From NCBI GenBank assembly GCA_965205915.1, contig OZ242191.1, positions 1,922,001-1,986,000 on the forward strand: a stretch of DNA of 64,000 nucleotides, read 5' to 3'. Positions 17,200 to 25,268 of this stretch are shown in pieces; the stretch's first letter is position 1; each line of letters starts with the position of its first letter. The notes under the pieces were generated by a model. It had not been told where the DNA came from, did not search any database, and saw only the letters and a program-made list of their open reading frames with translations. Origin of the DNA: VXMO01 sp965205915. GTDB lineage: Bacteria > Chloroflexota > Dehalococcoidia > UBA6926. The translations under genes were made by a program, and so were the position numbers.

Positions 17200-17811
17200 A
17201 TGAGCATTCTCGACAAAGCGCAGCGAATGTTGGGCGGCGGCACGGTCGTCGACAAGGATCGCGTCCCGGCTGGACAGACGGTCACACAGAAGTTCCCCGT
17301 CCTTTCATATGGGCAGATGCCGGTCATCGACCTCTCCACATGGACATTTGAGGTCATCGGTCTCGTCGACAACCCCGTCAGCTTTACGTGGGACCAATTC
17401 GTCGCCAGAGCGAACGACGCCGTAAAAGCCGATTTCCACTGCGTCACAGGCTGGTCTCGCCTGGATAACGAATGGCAAGGCGTCTTTGTGCGCGACCTCT
17501 TTGACGAAGCGCGAATTCGCCCCACCGCCACCCACGTCATGGCCCACTGCTACGGCGGCTACAAAACGAATATGCCGCTGTCGGCGCTGCTCAATCCCGA
17601 CGTATTGATCGCCTACCGCCACGATGGAGCGCCGTTAGAGCCGGAACACGGCGGCCCCGCGCGCCTGATCGTCCCGGATCGCTACGCCTACAAGAGCGCC
17701 AAGTGGATCAAGGCGCTGGAACTGATACCGGAGAACAAGCGTGGCTTCTGGGAGCTGCACGGCTACAACTCCAACGCCGACCCCTGGAAAAAGGAGCGCT
17801 ACGACTTCTAG
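17200..17811 (+). CDS. Molybdopterin-dependent oxidoreductase, sulfite-oxidase-like
   Basis: A 203-residue sulfite oxidase-fold protein consisting of the molybdopterin domain only. The Mo-ligand cysteine is in VKADFHCVTGWS; other family segments are WTFEVIGLVDNP, HVMAHCYGGYKTNMPL, HGGPARLIVPDRYAYKSAKW and GFWELHGYNSNADPW. No signal peptide or heme domain is seen, so it is presumably cytoplasmic, like other short bacterial members of unknown substrate. It is transcribed divergently from the sulfurtransferase gene 145 bp away, which makes a shared sulfur-redox role plausible but unproven. Confidence 0.88.
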   Translation: MSILDKAQRMLGGGTVVDKDRVPAGQTVTQKFPVLSYGQMPVIDLSTWTFEVIGLVDNPVSFTWDQFVARANDAVKADFHCVTGWSRLDNEWQGVFVRDLFDEARIRPTATHVMAHCYGGYKTNMPLSALLNPDVLIAYRHDGAPLEPEHGGPARLIVPDRYAYKSAKWIKALELIPENKRGFWELHGYNSNADPWKKERYDF

Positions 17812-17963
17812 CCCCCCGCCACTCGTCATTCCCGCTCCCACCCGTCATTCCCACCTCCACTCGTCATCCCCCCCGCCACTCGTCATTCCCCCGCCACCCG
17901 TCATTCCCGCTCCCACCCGTCATTCCCGCTCCCACCCGTCATTCCCGCGAAGGCGGGAATCTA
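17812..17963 (+). repeat. Array of GTCATTCCC palindrome heads ending in one full unit (repeat family A)
   Basis: Starts at the base after the preceding stop codon. Seven copies of a CGTCATTCCC-type head with short C-rich spacers; only the last continues into the complete hairpin ATTCCCGCGAAGGCGGGAAT (17941-17960). Confidence 0.85.
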
Positions 17964-17983
17964 TCGGTTGATGTGCCGCCCCC

Positions 17984-19339
17984 CTAAAGCCCCAGTACGC
18001 TGATCGAAATCGCCGCCAGCGTCAGCAACACCCCAAAACCGACAACGTCCGTCACAGTCGTCCCAAATATCCCTGCCGCCAGCGCAGGATCAATACCGAA
18101 CCGCCTGAGAATCAGCGGAATTAACACACCGGTAGCCCCCGCGACGATCATGTTAACGACCATCGCGATACCGAGCGCGCCTGACAGCCACACGTCCCGC
18201 GACCACATATATGCCGCGCCGAACGCGATGATTCCGAGGACCACCCCATGCACGCCGCCAAGGACGATTTCCTTCAACAGCACGCCCCGCGCGTTTCGCA
18301 GCGTCATATCGCCAAGCGCGATACTGCGCACGACTATTGTCACTGTCTGAATAATGGCGTTGCCGCCCTGTCCACCGACAATCGGCAGAAATGCGGCCAG
18401 CAGTGCCGCCTTTGCCACCGTCGATTCGAATAATCCGACGATCGCCGCCGCCGCGAACGCCGTCGCAAGATTCAGCAGCAGCCACGGCATTCGCAGCTTG
18501 ATGGAGGAACGAATGCCTGTTTGCACCGATTCGTCAGCGTTCAGGCCGACGATCATGTACATATCCTCCGTCGCCTCGCCCTCCGCAACGTGGAGAACCT
18601 CCGCGAGGTCGATAAACCCAAGTAACCGGCCATCCTCATCCACAGTTGGCAGCACATCCAGGCGGTAGCGCTGCATCAGCCGCGCGCATTCCTCTTGATC
18701 CGTTCCGGCAGGCACTGATATCGGATCCTGATCCATGATTCGGGCAAGGTGGGATTCTGGTGATGCCAACAGCAGTTGCCGAAAGTCGACGCTGCCGGAC
18801 AGCCTGTCCTCCGCATCAACCACGAAAAGCCGCACAAACCGACGCGTCAACGCCTCCGCCTCCCGAATCGCCACCTGCGCCTGGCTCACGGTCATGCGAT
18901 CCCGCAACGCTATGAAATCCGTTGTGACAAGCGCCCCCGCCGTCTCCCTGTCCTGTGCCAACAGCGTTTCAACAATCTGCCTGTCCGCCAGGGTCTCCAT
19001 GAGTTCGTCGCGCAGACCGTCCGGCAAGCCGCGCAGGACGCGCGCCGCCGTGCCCAACGGCGTCCGATTGAGGATGGCGGAAAGATTCTCACGGGACAGC
19101 TGGGCGAAGGGTTCGAGGACGGACTCTTCCTCCCTGATCAGGAATTCCAACACGCTACCGATGTCGCCGGCGGAAAGCTGTGTAAGAACTTCAACCTCGG
19201 CGGCGTCAGGAATCTCCATAAGGATTTCCGCAACATCCGCCGGACGCTGAACGTGCAACTCAGCCGCCACGGCGGCCGCCTCGCCGCTCTGGATACGCTG
19301 GACGATGCCCTCGGGATCAAGCGTCTTGGGTAGAGTCAT
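17984..19339 (-). CDS. mgtE: Magnesium transporter MgtE
   Basis: Mg2+ channel of the MgtE family, 451 residues. Order: N-terminal helical superfamily domain (about 1-130), tandem CBS domains (about 135-255) that sense cytosolic Mg2+, a connecting helix, and five membrane segments (about 285-451). The pore signature PIVGGQGGNAIIQTVTI is intact, and RSIALGDMTLRNARGVL and GTTVTDVVGFGVLL match the last segments. ATG at 19339. It is followed (in transcription) by nothing in the same direction; folB lies upstream 17 bp away, so the three minus-strand genes rhomboid, folB and mgtE may be co-transcribed. Confidence 0.95.
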   Translation of the reverse strand: MTLPKTLDPEGIVQRIQSGEAAAVAAELHVQRPADVAEILMEIPDAAEVEVLTQLSAGDIGSVLEFLIREEESVLEPFAQLSRENLSAILNRTPLGTAARVLRGLPDGLRDELMETLADRQIVETLLAQDRETAGALVTTDFIALRDRMTVSQAQVAIREAEALTRRFVRLFVVDAEDRLSGSVDFRQLLLASPESHLARIMDQDPISVPAGTDQEECARLMQRYRLDVLPTVDEDGRLLGFIDLAEVLHVAEGEATEDMYMIVGLNADESVQTGIRSSIKLRMPWLLLNLATAFAAAAIVGLFESTVAKAALLAAFLPIVGGQGGNAIIQTVTIVVRSIALGDMTLRNARGVLLKEIVLGGVHGVVLGIIAFGAAYMWSRDVWLSGALGIAMVVNMIVAGATGVLIPLILRRFGIDPALAAGIFGTTVTDVVGFGVLLTLAAISISVLGL

Positions 19340-19356
19340 CGTGCGCTTTGCCCCCT

Positions 19357-19731
19357 TTACCGTCGTCGCGTTATCTCAACCCACGCCGCGTCCAACGCGC
19401 CCCGTATCGGCGCGGACGGCTTGCTCACACGGATACGAACCCGCTCGATTGGCAACTCATCCAGCAGCCGCTGAGCGCACTCCTCTGCCAGGCTCTCCAG
19501 CAGCGCGTGCGGTGGCCCCTCCAACACGCCCTGCACGATCTCAAACGCCCGGCCATAGTCCACCGTATCGACCAGATCGTCCGAGTGGCCGGCAACCGCA
19601 AGGTCAAGCGCCATCTCAAGGTCCACGACAAAGCGTTGTCCGACGGCCTGCTCCTCCTCCGTCGCCCCGTGGTGTCCGAAGAAGACCATGCCCGCGAGTC
19701 CAATGAGATCCTGTGGCTCTTGCTCGTTCAT
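19357..19731 (-). CDS. folB: Dihydroneopterin aldolase
   Basis: Folate-pathway enzyme converting 7,8-dihydroneopterin to 6-hydroxymethyl-dihydropterin. The 124 residues match the family: MVFFGHHGATEEEQAVGQRFVVD at 15-37 with the pterin-site HHG, DTVDYGRAFEIV, and the C-terminal IERVRIRVSKPSAPI containing the catalytic Lys. Normal length. Lies between rhomboid and mgtE in one direction. folD, another folate gene, is elsewhere at 38.5 kb. Confidence 0.92.
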   Translation of the reverse strand: MNEQEPQDLIGLAGMVFFGHHGATEEEQAVGQRFVVDLEMALDLAVAGHSDDLVDTVDYGRAFEIVQGVLEGPPHALLESLAEECAQRLLDELPIERVRIRVSKPSAPIRGALDAAWVEITRRR

Positions 19732-19755
19732 TACCGCGCACCCCCGGAGCGCCTA

Positions 19756-20580
19756 TCACCGCCGATAAGGTGGGTATCGAGGAGGCATGGGCGGATAGTC
19801 GTCGTCATCCTCATCATCGTACTGGTAGAGGTGGGCAGTGTCCGTCTCATAACGGTTCGGCTGCCATACGCGCTCCCGCCTGAGGATGCGCCATCCGGCA
19901 ACGATGGCGGCCCCCGCGACGAATCCGCCCACGTGCGCCCAATAGGCCACGCCGCCACCACCTCCCGCCACGACAAGCCCGCCGACACCGCTGAACAACT
20001 GGATCACCATCCACATCACAAGCAGCCATATGGCCGGTATCTCCATGACGGTGATGAATCCCGCCATGAACAGCGTCCGAATCCTGCGGCGCGGGAACAG
20101 CAGCAGATACGCGCCCAGAATCCCCGCAATCGCCCCGCTCGCGCCGATGGCCGGGATGCCGCTATCCCAGTTGAACAGGATGTGCGTGGCAGAGGCGAGA
20201 ACCCCCGTCGCCAGGTAGAAAACAAGGAATCCCACCCGCCCAAAGTGGTGCTCAAGGTTGTCGCCGAACACCCACAGGAACAACATGTTGCCGAGGATGT
20301 GCGCCCATCCGCCGTGCAGAAACATCGACGTGAACAGCGTCATCCACGATGGCACGATAGGCGCGATGGCCGCGTACTGTGGCAGCGCCATCGCGCTGTC
20401 AAACAGCTCGCCGTCGGTGAACTCCAGCGGCACCACGCCAAACCGGAAATGAAAGATAGCCCGCTGATCGGGGTCGAGAATGATCGTGTACAGGAACGCG
20501 ATGGCGTTGATAACGATCAGCGTCATCGTCAGCCACGGCGTACCGTGCCGCCCGCCCGCGCTGTCTGCTAGAGGAATCAT
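19756..20580 (-). CDS. Rhomboid family intramembrane serine protease
   Basis: A 274-residue polytopic protease cutting within membrane helices. Motifs: a loop-1 segment PSWMTLFTSMFLHGGWAHILGNMLFLWVFGDN (shown only by its HGGWAHILGNM core), the catalytic Ser in IGASGAIAGILGAY, and the catalytic His in YWAHVGGFVAGA. Six membrane segments can be drawn, then a cytoplasmic tail rich in Asp and Pro (DDEDDDDYPPMPPRYPPYRR). Substrates unknown. ATG at 20580; it faces away from the CaiB gene. Confidence 0.92.
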   Translation of the reverse strand: MIPLADSAGGRHGTPWLTMTLIVINAIAFLYTIILDPDQRAIFHFRFGVVPLEFTDGELFDSAMALPQYAAIAPIVPSWMTLFTSMFLHGGWAHILGNMLFLWVFGDNLEHHFGRVGFLVFYLATGVLASATHILFNWDSGIPAIGASGAIAGILGAYLLLFPRRRIRTLFMAGFITVMEIPAIWLLVMWMVIQLFSGVGGLVVAGGGGGVAYWAHVGGFVAGAAIVAGWRILRRERVWQPNRYETDTAHLYQYDDEDDDDYPPMPPRYPPYRR

Positions 20581-20687
20581 CGCCCCGCCACGCCGCTACG
20601 ACCGCCGCGCGTTGACCGCGAGCCGTTGTCTACAATGAAACCCTGTCCGCGTGGGCAGAGCATTTCTCTAACGGAAGGCATAAACGA

Positions 20688-21893
20688 ATGAGTGGACCAT
20701 TGACCGGTCTCCGAATAGTCGACTTGACCCGCATCCTGGCGGGGCCGTTCGCAACCATGATTCTATCCGACATGGGCGCGGAGGTCATAAAAGTGGAACG
20801 ACCCGAGGGCGGCGATCTGTCCCGTGGCACCGGCCCGTTCATCCAGGGCGAAAGCTACTACTTTGTCAGCGTCAACCGCGGCAAGCAGAGCGTCACGCTC
20901 AACCTCGCGCATCCGGACGGCCAACAGGCCCTCAAGGACATCGCCGCCGAGTGTGACGTGCTCGTCGAAAATTTCGTCCCCGGTACGATGCAAGGCTTTG
21001 GCCTCTCCTACGATGACCTCCAAAAGCTAAATCCTCGCCTCGTCTACTGCTCCATCTCCGGCTTCGGCCAGACCGGCCCCTACGCCCAGCGCCCCGCGTT
21101 GGACATCATCGTGCAGGCGATGGGCGGCATCATGAGCATCACCGGAGAGCCGGGCGGTGGCCCAGTTCGCCCCGGCAGCTCGCTCGGCGACATTATCGCC
21201 GGTCTCTTCTCCACAACCGCCATCCTCGCCGCCCTACAAGAGCGTGAACGGAGCGGGCAGGGGCAGTACATCGACGTATCAATGCTGGAATGCCAACTCG
21301 CCATCTTGGAGGGCGCTGTCGGCCGATACGTCACCACCGGAGAGTCCCCCGGCCCAATCGGAACCCGCCACCCCTCCTTCACACCGTTCCAGGCATTCAA
21401 AACGGCGGACGACTGGATTGTCGTGGCAATAGTCGGTGGCGTGCGAGACCAATGGCCCCTATTCTGCGCCGCACTAGACCGCGTCGATCTGATCGATGAC
21501 CCTCGCTACAGCGACGGCTACGAGCGCACCCAAAACTACGATGCCCTGATACCCGACCTCGAAGCCGCAATGTCCCAAAAACCCGCCGCTCAATGGCTGC
21601 AAGAATTCGGAGAACTGGGCATCCCCTGCGGCCCCGTCAACCGCATAGACCAGGTCCTCGCAGACCCCCAGGTCCAATACCGCCAAGCCCTAGTCGATGT
21701 CCCCCACACACGAGTCGGCAAAATCCCCGTAATAAACTCCCCCCTAAGATTCTCCCGCACCCCCAACGCCCCCCTAAAAGAAGCCCCAGACCTGGGCCAA
21801 CACAATGAAACCGTATTGCAAGGCCTGACAGGCTATGCCGTTGAGAGGGTGGAGAAGTTGAGAGAAGAGGGAGTGACTGGGGTGGAGGAGTGA
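20688..21893 (+). CDS. CaiB/BaiF CoA-transferase (family III)
   Basis: A 401-residue family III CoA-transferase moving CoA between carboxylic acids. The start shows GLRIVDLTRILAGPFATMIL and LSDMGAEVIKVERPEGGD; the catalytic Asp region is PALDIIVQAMGGIMSITGEP. Normal length and complete. Downstream bases 21740-21893 (the last 50 codons) recur, diverged, at 22563-22709. Codon use towards the 3' end shifts to C-rich third positions and then to more A/G, possibly a recombination mark. Physiological substrate unknown. Confidence 0.93.
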   Translation: MSGPLTGLRIVDLTRILAGPFATMILSDMGAEVIKVERPEGGDLSRGTGPFIQGESYYFVSVNRGKQSVTLNLAHPDGQQALKDIAAECDVLVENFVPGTMQGFGLSYDDLQKLNPRLVYCSISGFGQTGPYAQRPALDIIVQAMGGIMSITGEPGGGPVRPGSSLGDIIAGLFSTTAILAALQERERSGQGQYIDVSMLECQLAILEGAVGRYVTTGESPGPIGTRHPSFTPFQAFKTADDWIVVAIVGGVRDQWPLFCAALDRVDLIDDPRYSDGYERTQNYDALIPDLEAAMSQKPAAQWLQEFGELGIPCGPVNRIDQVLADPQVQYRQALVDVPHTRVGKIPVINSPLRFSRTPNAPLKEAPDLGQHNETVLQGLTGYAVERVEKLREEGVTGVEE

Positions 21894-21967
21894 TGGGGTA
21901 CAATTATACCCCTAAAAGCGAGAGCCAACGATGACTTTGTCGCTTGGCTAATCCTCCCCTTAAATCC

Positions 21968-22405
21968 TCAGCGCCCGCTGCCCCGCATTGATCCTTCCAT
22001 GTAGAATTCTTCGAGGTCGTAGAGCGAGCAAATGATTTCTCGATCGTCAACGTCTTCCCATGAATCCCGGGTCGGAAATAAGGTAGTGATATCTAGAAGG
22101 GAGTCGGAGTAGGAAAGCCCCACGAATTCGTCGAAGTGCTCCAAGCAAAGGTTTCCCGCCGCATCACTAACACGAGTAGTGCCGGGGAACGGCACCCCCG
22201 GGGCCTCCTCGAATGAGAGAACCGCGTATACTTCGTACTGATGCGGTTCATCGCACGGCACGAGGTCGACATCAGAAATCTCTTCCGACTCGTCCTCGTC
22301 GTAGTTGTAGCAATCGCCTTCCGCTAGGTCGAAGACATTCCCCTCTGCGAGACATCCTGCTGCAATGGCCATAATCAGACCAAGAAGTACAACCGCTTTC
22401 AACAT
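21968..22405 (-). CDS. Lipoprotein with septum-formation-like domain
   Basis: A 145-residue lipoprotein: signal MLKAVVLLGLIMAIAAGC with the lipobox AAGC at 15-18, then a compact domain with conserved pattern GDCYNYDEDE ... VDLVPCDEPHQYEVYAVL ... CLEHF ... CSLY. The C-x-EPHxYEV arrangement resembles the septum-formation (PF13845-like) domain of actinobacterial and Chloroflexi exported proteins. The four cysteines of the mature domain likely form disulfides. It lies, in reverse orientation, between the true CaiB end and a CaiB-end duplicate, so it is probably acquired cargo. Confidence 0.7.
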   Translation of the reverse strand: MLKAVVLLGLIMAIAAGCLAEGNVFDLAEGDCYNYDEDESEEISDVDLVPCDEPHQYEVYAVLSFEEAPGVPFPGTTRVSDAAGNLCLEHFDEFVGLSYSDSLLDITTLFPTRDSWEDVDDREIICSLYDLEEFYMEGSMRGSGR

Positions 22406-22428
22406 GATCTCACCTCATTTCGGCTACC

Positions 22429-22500
22429 TGGGCGTCCCCGTTAGGACCCGGACCCACAGCCTGCGGATCAGAAGTCCGCTGCCCTGTCTGCTTGAGTTGC
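22429..22500 (-). pseudogene. Degenerate tRNA-Arg(UCU) copy
   Basis: On the minus strand this resembles the intact tRNA-Arg at 24504-24580. The anticodon arm GCGGA-CTTCTGA-TCCGC is preserved and the 3' GGGGACGCC is recognisable, but the T stem is broken (GTGGG against CCTAA) and the acceptor 5' side is lost. Confidence 0.75.
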
Positions 22501-22562
22501 GAGAAAAGGAACCTTGACAAATGTACCATACAGGCGACAACGAAATGCGGTCAAAGAACCTC

Positions 22563-22709
22563 AACCCCCTCCGCTTCTCCCGCACCCCCAACGCCCCCCT
22601 AAAAGAAGCCCCAGACCTGGGCCAAAACAATGAAACCGTCCTCCAAAGGCTGGCAGGTTATGCCGTTGAGCAGGTGGAGCGACTAAGAGAGCAAGGTGTG
22701 ACAGAATAA
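22563..22709 (+). pseudogene. Duplicate of the CaiB 3' end
   Basis: Encodes NPLRFSRTPNAPLKEAPDLG and continues to LREQGVTE and a stop, matching the C-terminus of the CaiB gene ending at 21893. A 51-bp block (22575-22625) is identical to 21750-21800; beyond it the copies differ by substitutions that mostly keep the protein similar (QGLTGYAVERVEKL versus QRLAGYAVEQVERL). No N-terminal part exists. Confidence 0.9.
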
Positions 22710-22728
22710 ACGGAAGGAGATAAGAGAA

Positions 22729-23724
22729 ATGACGCAAAAATCGCTTTCCACGATTGAGAAACTCCCTATCCGCGATGTGTGGCCTGATGAAGCGAGAGAT
22801 TTCACGCCATGGTTGGCCGAACACATCACCGAGCTTGGGGAAGCGCTGGGAATCTCACTCGAAACTGAAGAGAAAGAATCGCCCGTCGGTGGCCGCTCAC
22901 TGGACATTCTGGCCACTGACGCCACCAACGGCCGCCCCGTGATCATCGAAAACCAACTGGAATACAGCGACGGAGACCACCTGAGCAGAATCTTGATCTA
23001 CGCTGCCGGCAAGGATGCCGACGTGGTCGTATGGATCGCCAAAGAATTCGAAGAGGAGCACTGGCTTGTCTTGCAATGGCTGAACCAGCGAACTGAAGCA
23101 ACGACGAAGTTCTTTGGCGTCGCAATTGAGGTATGGAGTATCGACGACTCGCCACCCGCCCCGCATTTTCGGGTTGTCGCCGCTCCCAATGACTGGCGCA
23201 AGCAGAACATTAGTGAGCGCCGATCTGCCGCGCCTCGCGAAATGGGTAAAAAATACTATGGATTCCGTTCGTCACTGCGAGATAAGTTTGATGGCGAGAC
23301 TGACGTTCCAAAAGTGCGAAAAACTGAAAATAGTAATCCTTGGCTCGTCCTTGCTAGTGCTGATGGACTCAGATACGCAGTAGATTTTCGCAATAAGATA
23401 TATGTCACATTACAGATGGATACCTCCGGTACTGATAATCGTCTGAATCTGGAGCAGTGCCATGCCGTTTTTGATCGGCTCGAAGAAGACAGGGAGACAT
23501 TTGAATCCGCTCTGGGCCCCCTAGAATGGAAGAGGGAGTGGGGACGAGAGCGGGGCAGTCAAATCGCAAGCCACTACCCGGAGAAGTTTCAAGATGCGCC
23601 GGACTCATGGGACGAAATCCATAGCTGGATAATCACGACGTACCGAAAATTCCGCGAAGCCTTTGAACCTTACCGTCAAGAGCTGCGGAGGATCGCAGCC
23701 GAAGCATCCGGCTCGCAGGAGTAG
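22729..23724 (+). CDS. DUF4268-type protein with PD-(D/E)XK-like nuclease N-terminus
   Basis: A 331-residue protein. Residues about 15-125 look like a restriction-endonuclease fold: FTPWLAEHITELGEALGISL, then GGRSLDILATDATNGRPVIIENQ with the D...(E/Q)xE/N-Q-like active-site spacing, then DHLSRILIYAAGKDADVVVWIA. Residues 190-325 match the DUF4268 region (YYGFRSSLRDKF; LEWKREWGRERGSQIASHYP). Such proteins are common in islands and are suspected nucleases or defence proteins; no function is proven here. The ATG follows a strong GGAAGGAGAT site. It lies between two decayed tRNA-Arg copies, consistent with island cargo. Confidence 0.72.
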   Translation: MTQKSLSTIEKLPIRDVWPDEARDFTPWLAEHITELGEALGISLETEEKESPVGGRSLDILATDATNGRPVIIENQLEYSDGDHLSRILIYAAGKDADVVVWIAKEFEEEHWLVLQWLNQRTEATTKFFGVAIEVWSIDDSPPAPHFRVVAAPNDWRKQNISERRSAAPREMGKKYYGFRSSLRDKFDGETDVPKVRKTENSNPWLVLASADGLRYAVDFRNKIYVTLQMDTSGTDNRLNLEQCHAVFDRLEEDRETFESALGPLEWKREWGRERGSQIASHYPEKFQDAPDSWDEIHSWIITTYRKFREAFEPYRQELRRIAAEASGSQE

Positions 23725-23753
23725 TTGCAGTCCAACGCATGACCAGGCAACTT

Positions 23754-23815
23754 GGCACCCCCCGCCGGCACTCGAACCCACAACCTGCGGATTAGAAGTC
23801 CGCTGCTCTCTCCGA
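23754..23815 (-). pseudogene. Truncated tRNA-Arg(UCU) copy
   Basis: A 44-bp block (23770-23813), from the T loop through the anticodon arm into the D loop, is identical to 24520-24563 in the intact tRNA-Arg. The 5' part beyond the D loop and the T-stem and acceptor pairing are altered, so no functional tRNA can fold. It starts 30 bp after the DUF4268-type gene. Confidence 0.85.
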
Positions 23816-23919
23816 TCAGAAAACGGCATGCGCCAAACTAACGCTAACTCGGCCCCGGCCGAGGTGGCGGCGCTGGCGGCGGTGGGGTCTGAGGTCTTGG
23901 CGGCCCGCCCGGCGCTCCC

Positions 23920-24426
23920 CTAACCGGAGAGACCATATTGCTGACGATAGACCGTGTACGTGGCCTCCGCGCATTTCTCGTTTAAACGACGGTCGACGGC
24001 GACCCCAATGTCTCCTGTTCTCGCGGTAATGCTATTCAGTTGACGGTTGAGTTCCAGGATCCTTTCGCGCGCTGCATCCTCGTCTATGCGCTCGATGCGG
24101 CCCCACAGGTCTTGCCATTCCGCTGACACTTGGTCCATGCCAACCGCTATGGTATGCAATACTGCCGCCTTCTTCTGGAAATCAACAACGAGGTCTAGAA
24201 TCACGGCGATAGCGATTACTAATCCGAATGTAATCTGCGCGTAGGATGGCAGAGACGCGACAAACGAAACGACTCCTGCCATTGCAGAGCCGGCAACCAC
24301 AAGGCGCGCCACAACGGTATAGCGATGATAGCGATCCGTCATCGCTCCGTAATACCTTCCCATGCGGTCAGTATCCAGAATCGAATACCACACATCGTTC
24401 CGCGTCTGATCCGTAACCCTATTCAT
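23920..24426 (-). CDS. Two-TM membrane protein, SLATT-like topology
   Basis: About 168 residues: N-terminal helix (MNRVTDQTRNDVWYSILDTD), two adjacent membrane segments (VVARLVVAGSAMAGVVSFVA and ITFGLVIAIAVILDLVV), then a long charged helix (AEWQDLWGRIERIDEDAARE) and a conserved-looking end VDRRLNEKCAEATYTVYRQQYG. The layout resembles SLATT-type two-TM effectors found in defence-related operons, but no sensor gene is next to it and I do not claim membership. The frame extends to a TTG at 24462; the ATG at 24426 is taken as start. Lies between a truncated and the intact tRNA-Arg. Confidence 0.6.
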   Translation of the reverse strand: MNRVTDQTRNDVWYSILDTDRMGRYYGAMTDRYHRYTVVARLVVAGSAMAGVVSFVASLPSYAQITFGLVIAIAVILDLVVDFQKKAAVLHTIAVGMDQVSAEWQDLWGRIERIDEDAARERILELNRQLNSITARTGDIGVAVDRRLNEKCAEATYTVYRQQYGLSG

Positions 24427-24503
24427 CTCTCCGCCGTTCCTGGCCGCTTCGTCTGCCCCCAATAATACTCGCGAATCTCAATGGGTTGCATCAAGTGAAA
24501 AGT

Positions 24504-24580
24504 TGGCGTCCCCGGTGGGACTCGAACCCACAACCTGCGGATTAGAAGTCCGCTGCTCTCTCCAATTGAGCTACAGGGAC
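24504..24580 (-). tRNA. tRNA-Arg(UCU), intact
   Basis: Folds fully: acceptor GTCCCTG/CGGGGAC, D arm GCTC...GAGC, anticodon arm GCGGA-CTTCTAA-TCCGC with anticodon TCT, T arm GTGGG-TTCGAGT-CCCAC, discriminator G and encoded CCA. 77 nt. Two decayed copies of its 3' half lie at 23754-23815 and 22429-22500, so it looks like an integration target. Confidence 0.95.
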
Positions 24581-24710
24581 GCGCATCAAACGAGGGGCGC
24601 ATCGCCGCATACCATGATACGACGACGTGTCTCTTCTGACGCAGATTAATCGTGCCGCCCAGACGGACGGCCTTGTGTTTTGAGAACCGGGACTCGGTGT
24701 CGGCGCAGAG

Positions 24711-25268
24711 CTAGGACGTCGGGCCCTCTGCGTCCTCCGGCGTCTCCGAGAGCGTTGGCGGCCGCTCATCCACGATGTCCGGCAGCCACGTGTATACGCG
24801 ATGCAGCGGTGTGTAGGCCCCGCTCACCTGTGATACGCCCTTGATCTCCAGCCCGCCGATGTCCGCCTTCGTCGTCCACTTGCGCTGCACGTAGCCGCCC
24901 GCCCTGAACGACCCAATCAGCGCCAACGCCGAAAGCCCCATCGCCTGCGGCAGCCGCCCCACCCTGTTGCGCGTGCCGAGAATCGCGCCCGTCAGCAGAG
25001 CAGTCGTCATGCCACCCAGCAGGAAATTCGTCCCGCAGAACGGTGATATCGCCAGGTGCGCCTCACCCGCCCGCAGCCGCTCGACGGCCTCCTGTGCAGC
25101 ATCCTCGATGCGATCCGCAGTCGTCGGGCCATAGACAAAGAAACCGTCCTGCTTGGCGCTGCCGCCAAGCCGCCCCACCTGATCATGCTTGCGACCAAGC
25201 ACGGCAATCGTCGCGTGCTCGATCGCATGATTCTGCCGAATCCGGTCAATCAACTCAAGAATGTCCAT
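24711..25268 (-). CDS. DUF6391-type membrane protein
   Basis: A 185-residue protein starting with the motif LIDRIRQNHAIEHATIAVLG, characteristic of a small family (I recall DUF6391) seen in cyanobacteria and Chloroflexota. It continues YGPTTADRIEDAAQEAVERL, then a hydrophobic Gly-rich stretch CGTNFLLGGMTTALLTGAIL and LPQAMGLSALALIGSF that could be one or two membrane segments, and a polar C-terminus. The N-H-x-x-E-H pattern could bind metal, which is speculation. No operon partner. Confidence 0.65.
   Translation of the reverse strand: MDILELIDRIRQNHAIEHATIAVLGRKHDQVGRLGGSAKQDGFFVYGPTTADRIEDAAQEAVERLRAGEAHLAISPFCGTNFLLGGMTTALLTGAILGTRNRVGRLPQAMGLSALALIGSFRAGGYVQRKWTTKADIGGLEIKGVSQVSGAYTPLHRVYTWLPDIVDERPPTLSETPEDAEGPTS

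Noticed and set aside
17812..17963. CRISPR array
   Set aside because: Repeat heads are only about 10-13 bp with 5-8 bp C-rich spacers, units degrade, and there are no cas genes.
19348..20571. A 407-codon + frame opposite folB and rhomboid
   Set aside because: Antisense to two well-supported genes; composition dominated by Arg, His, Pro and Gln.
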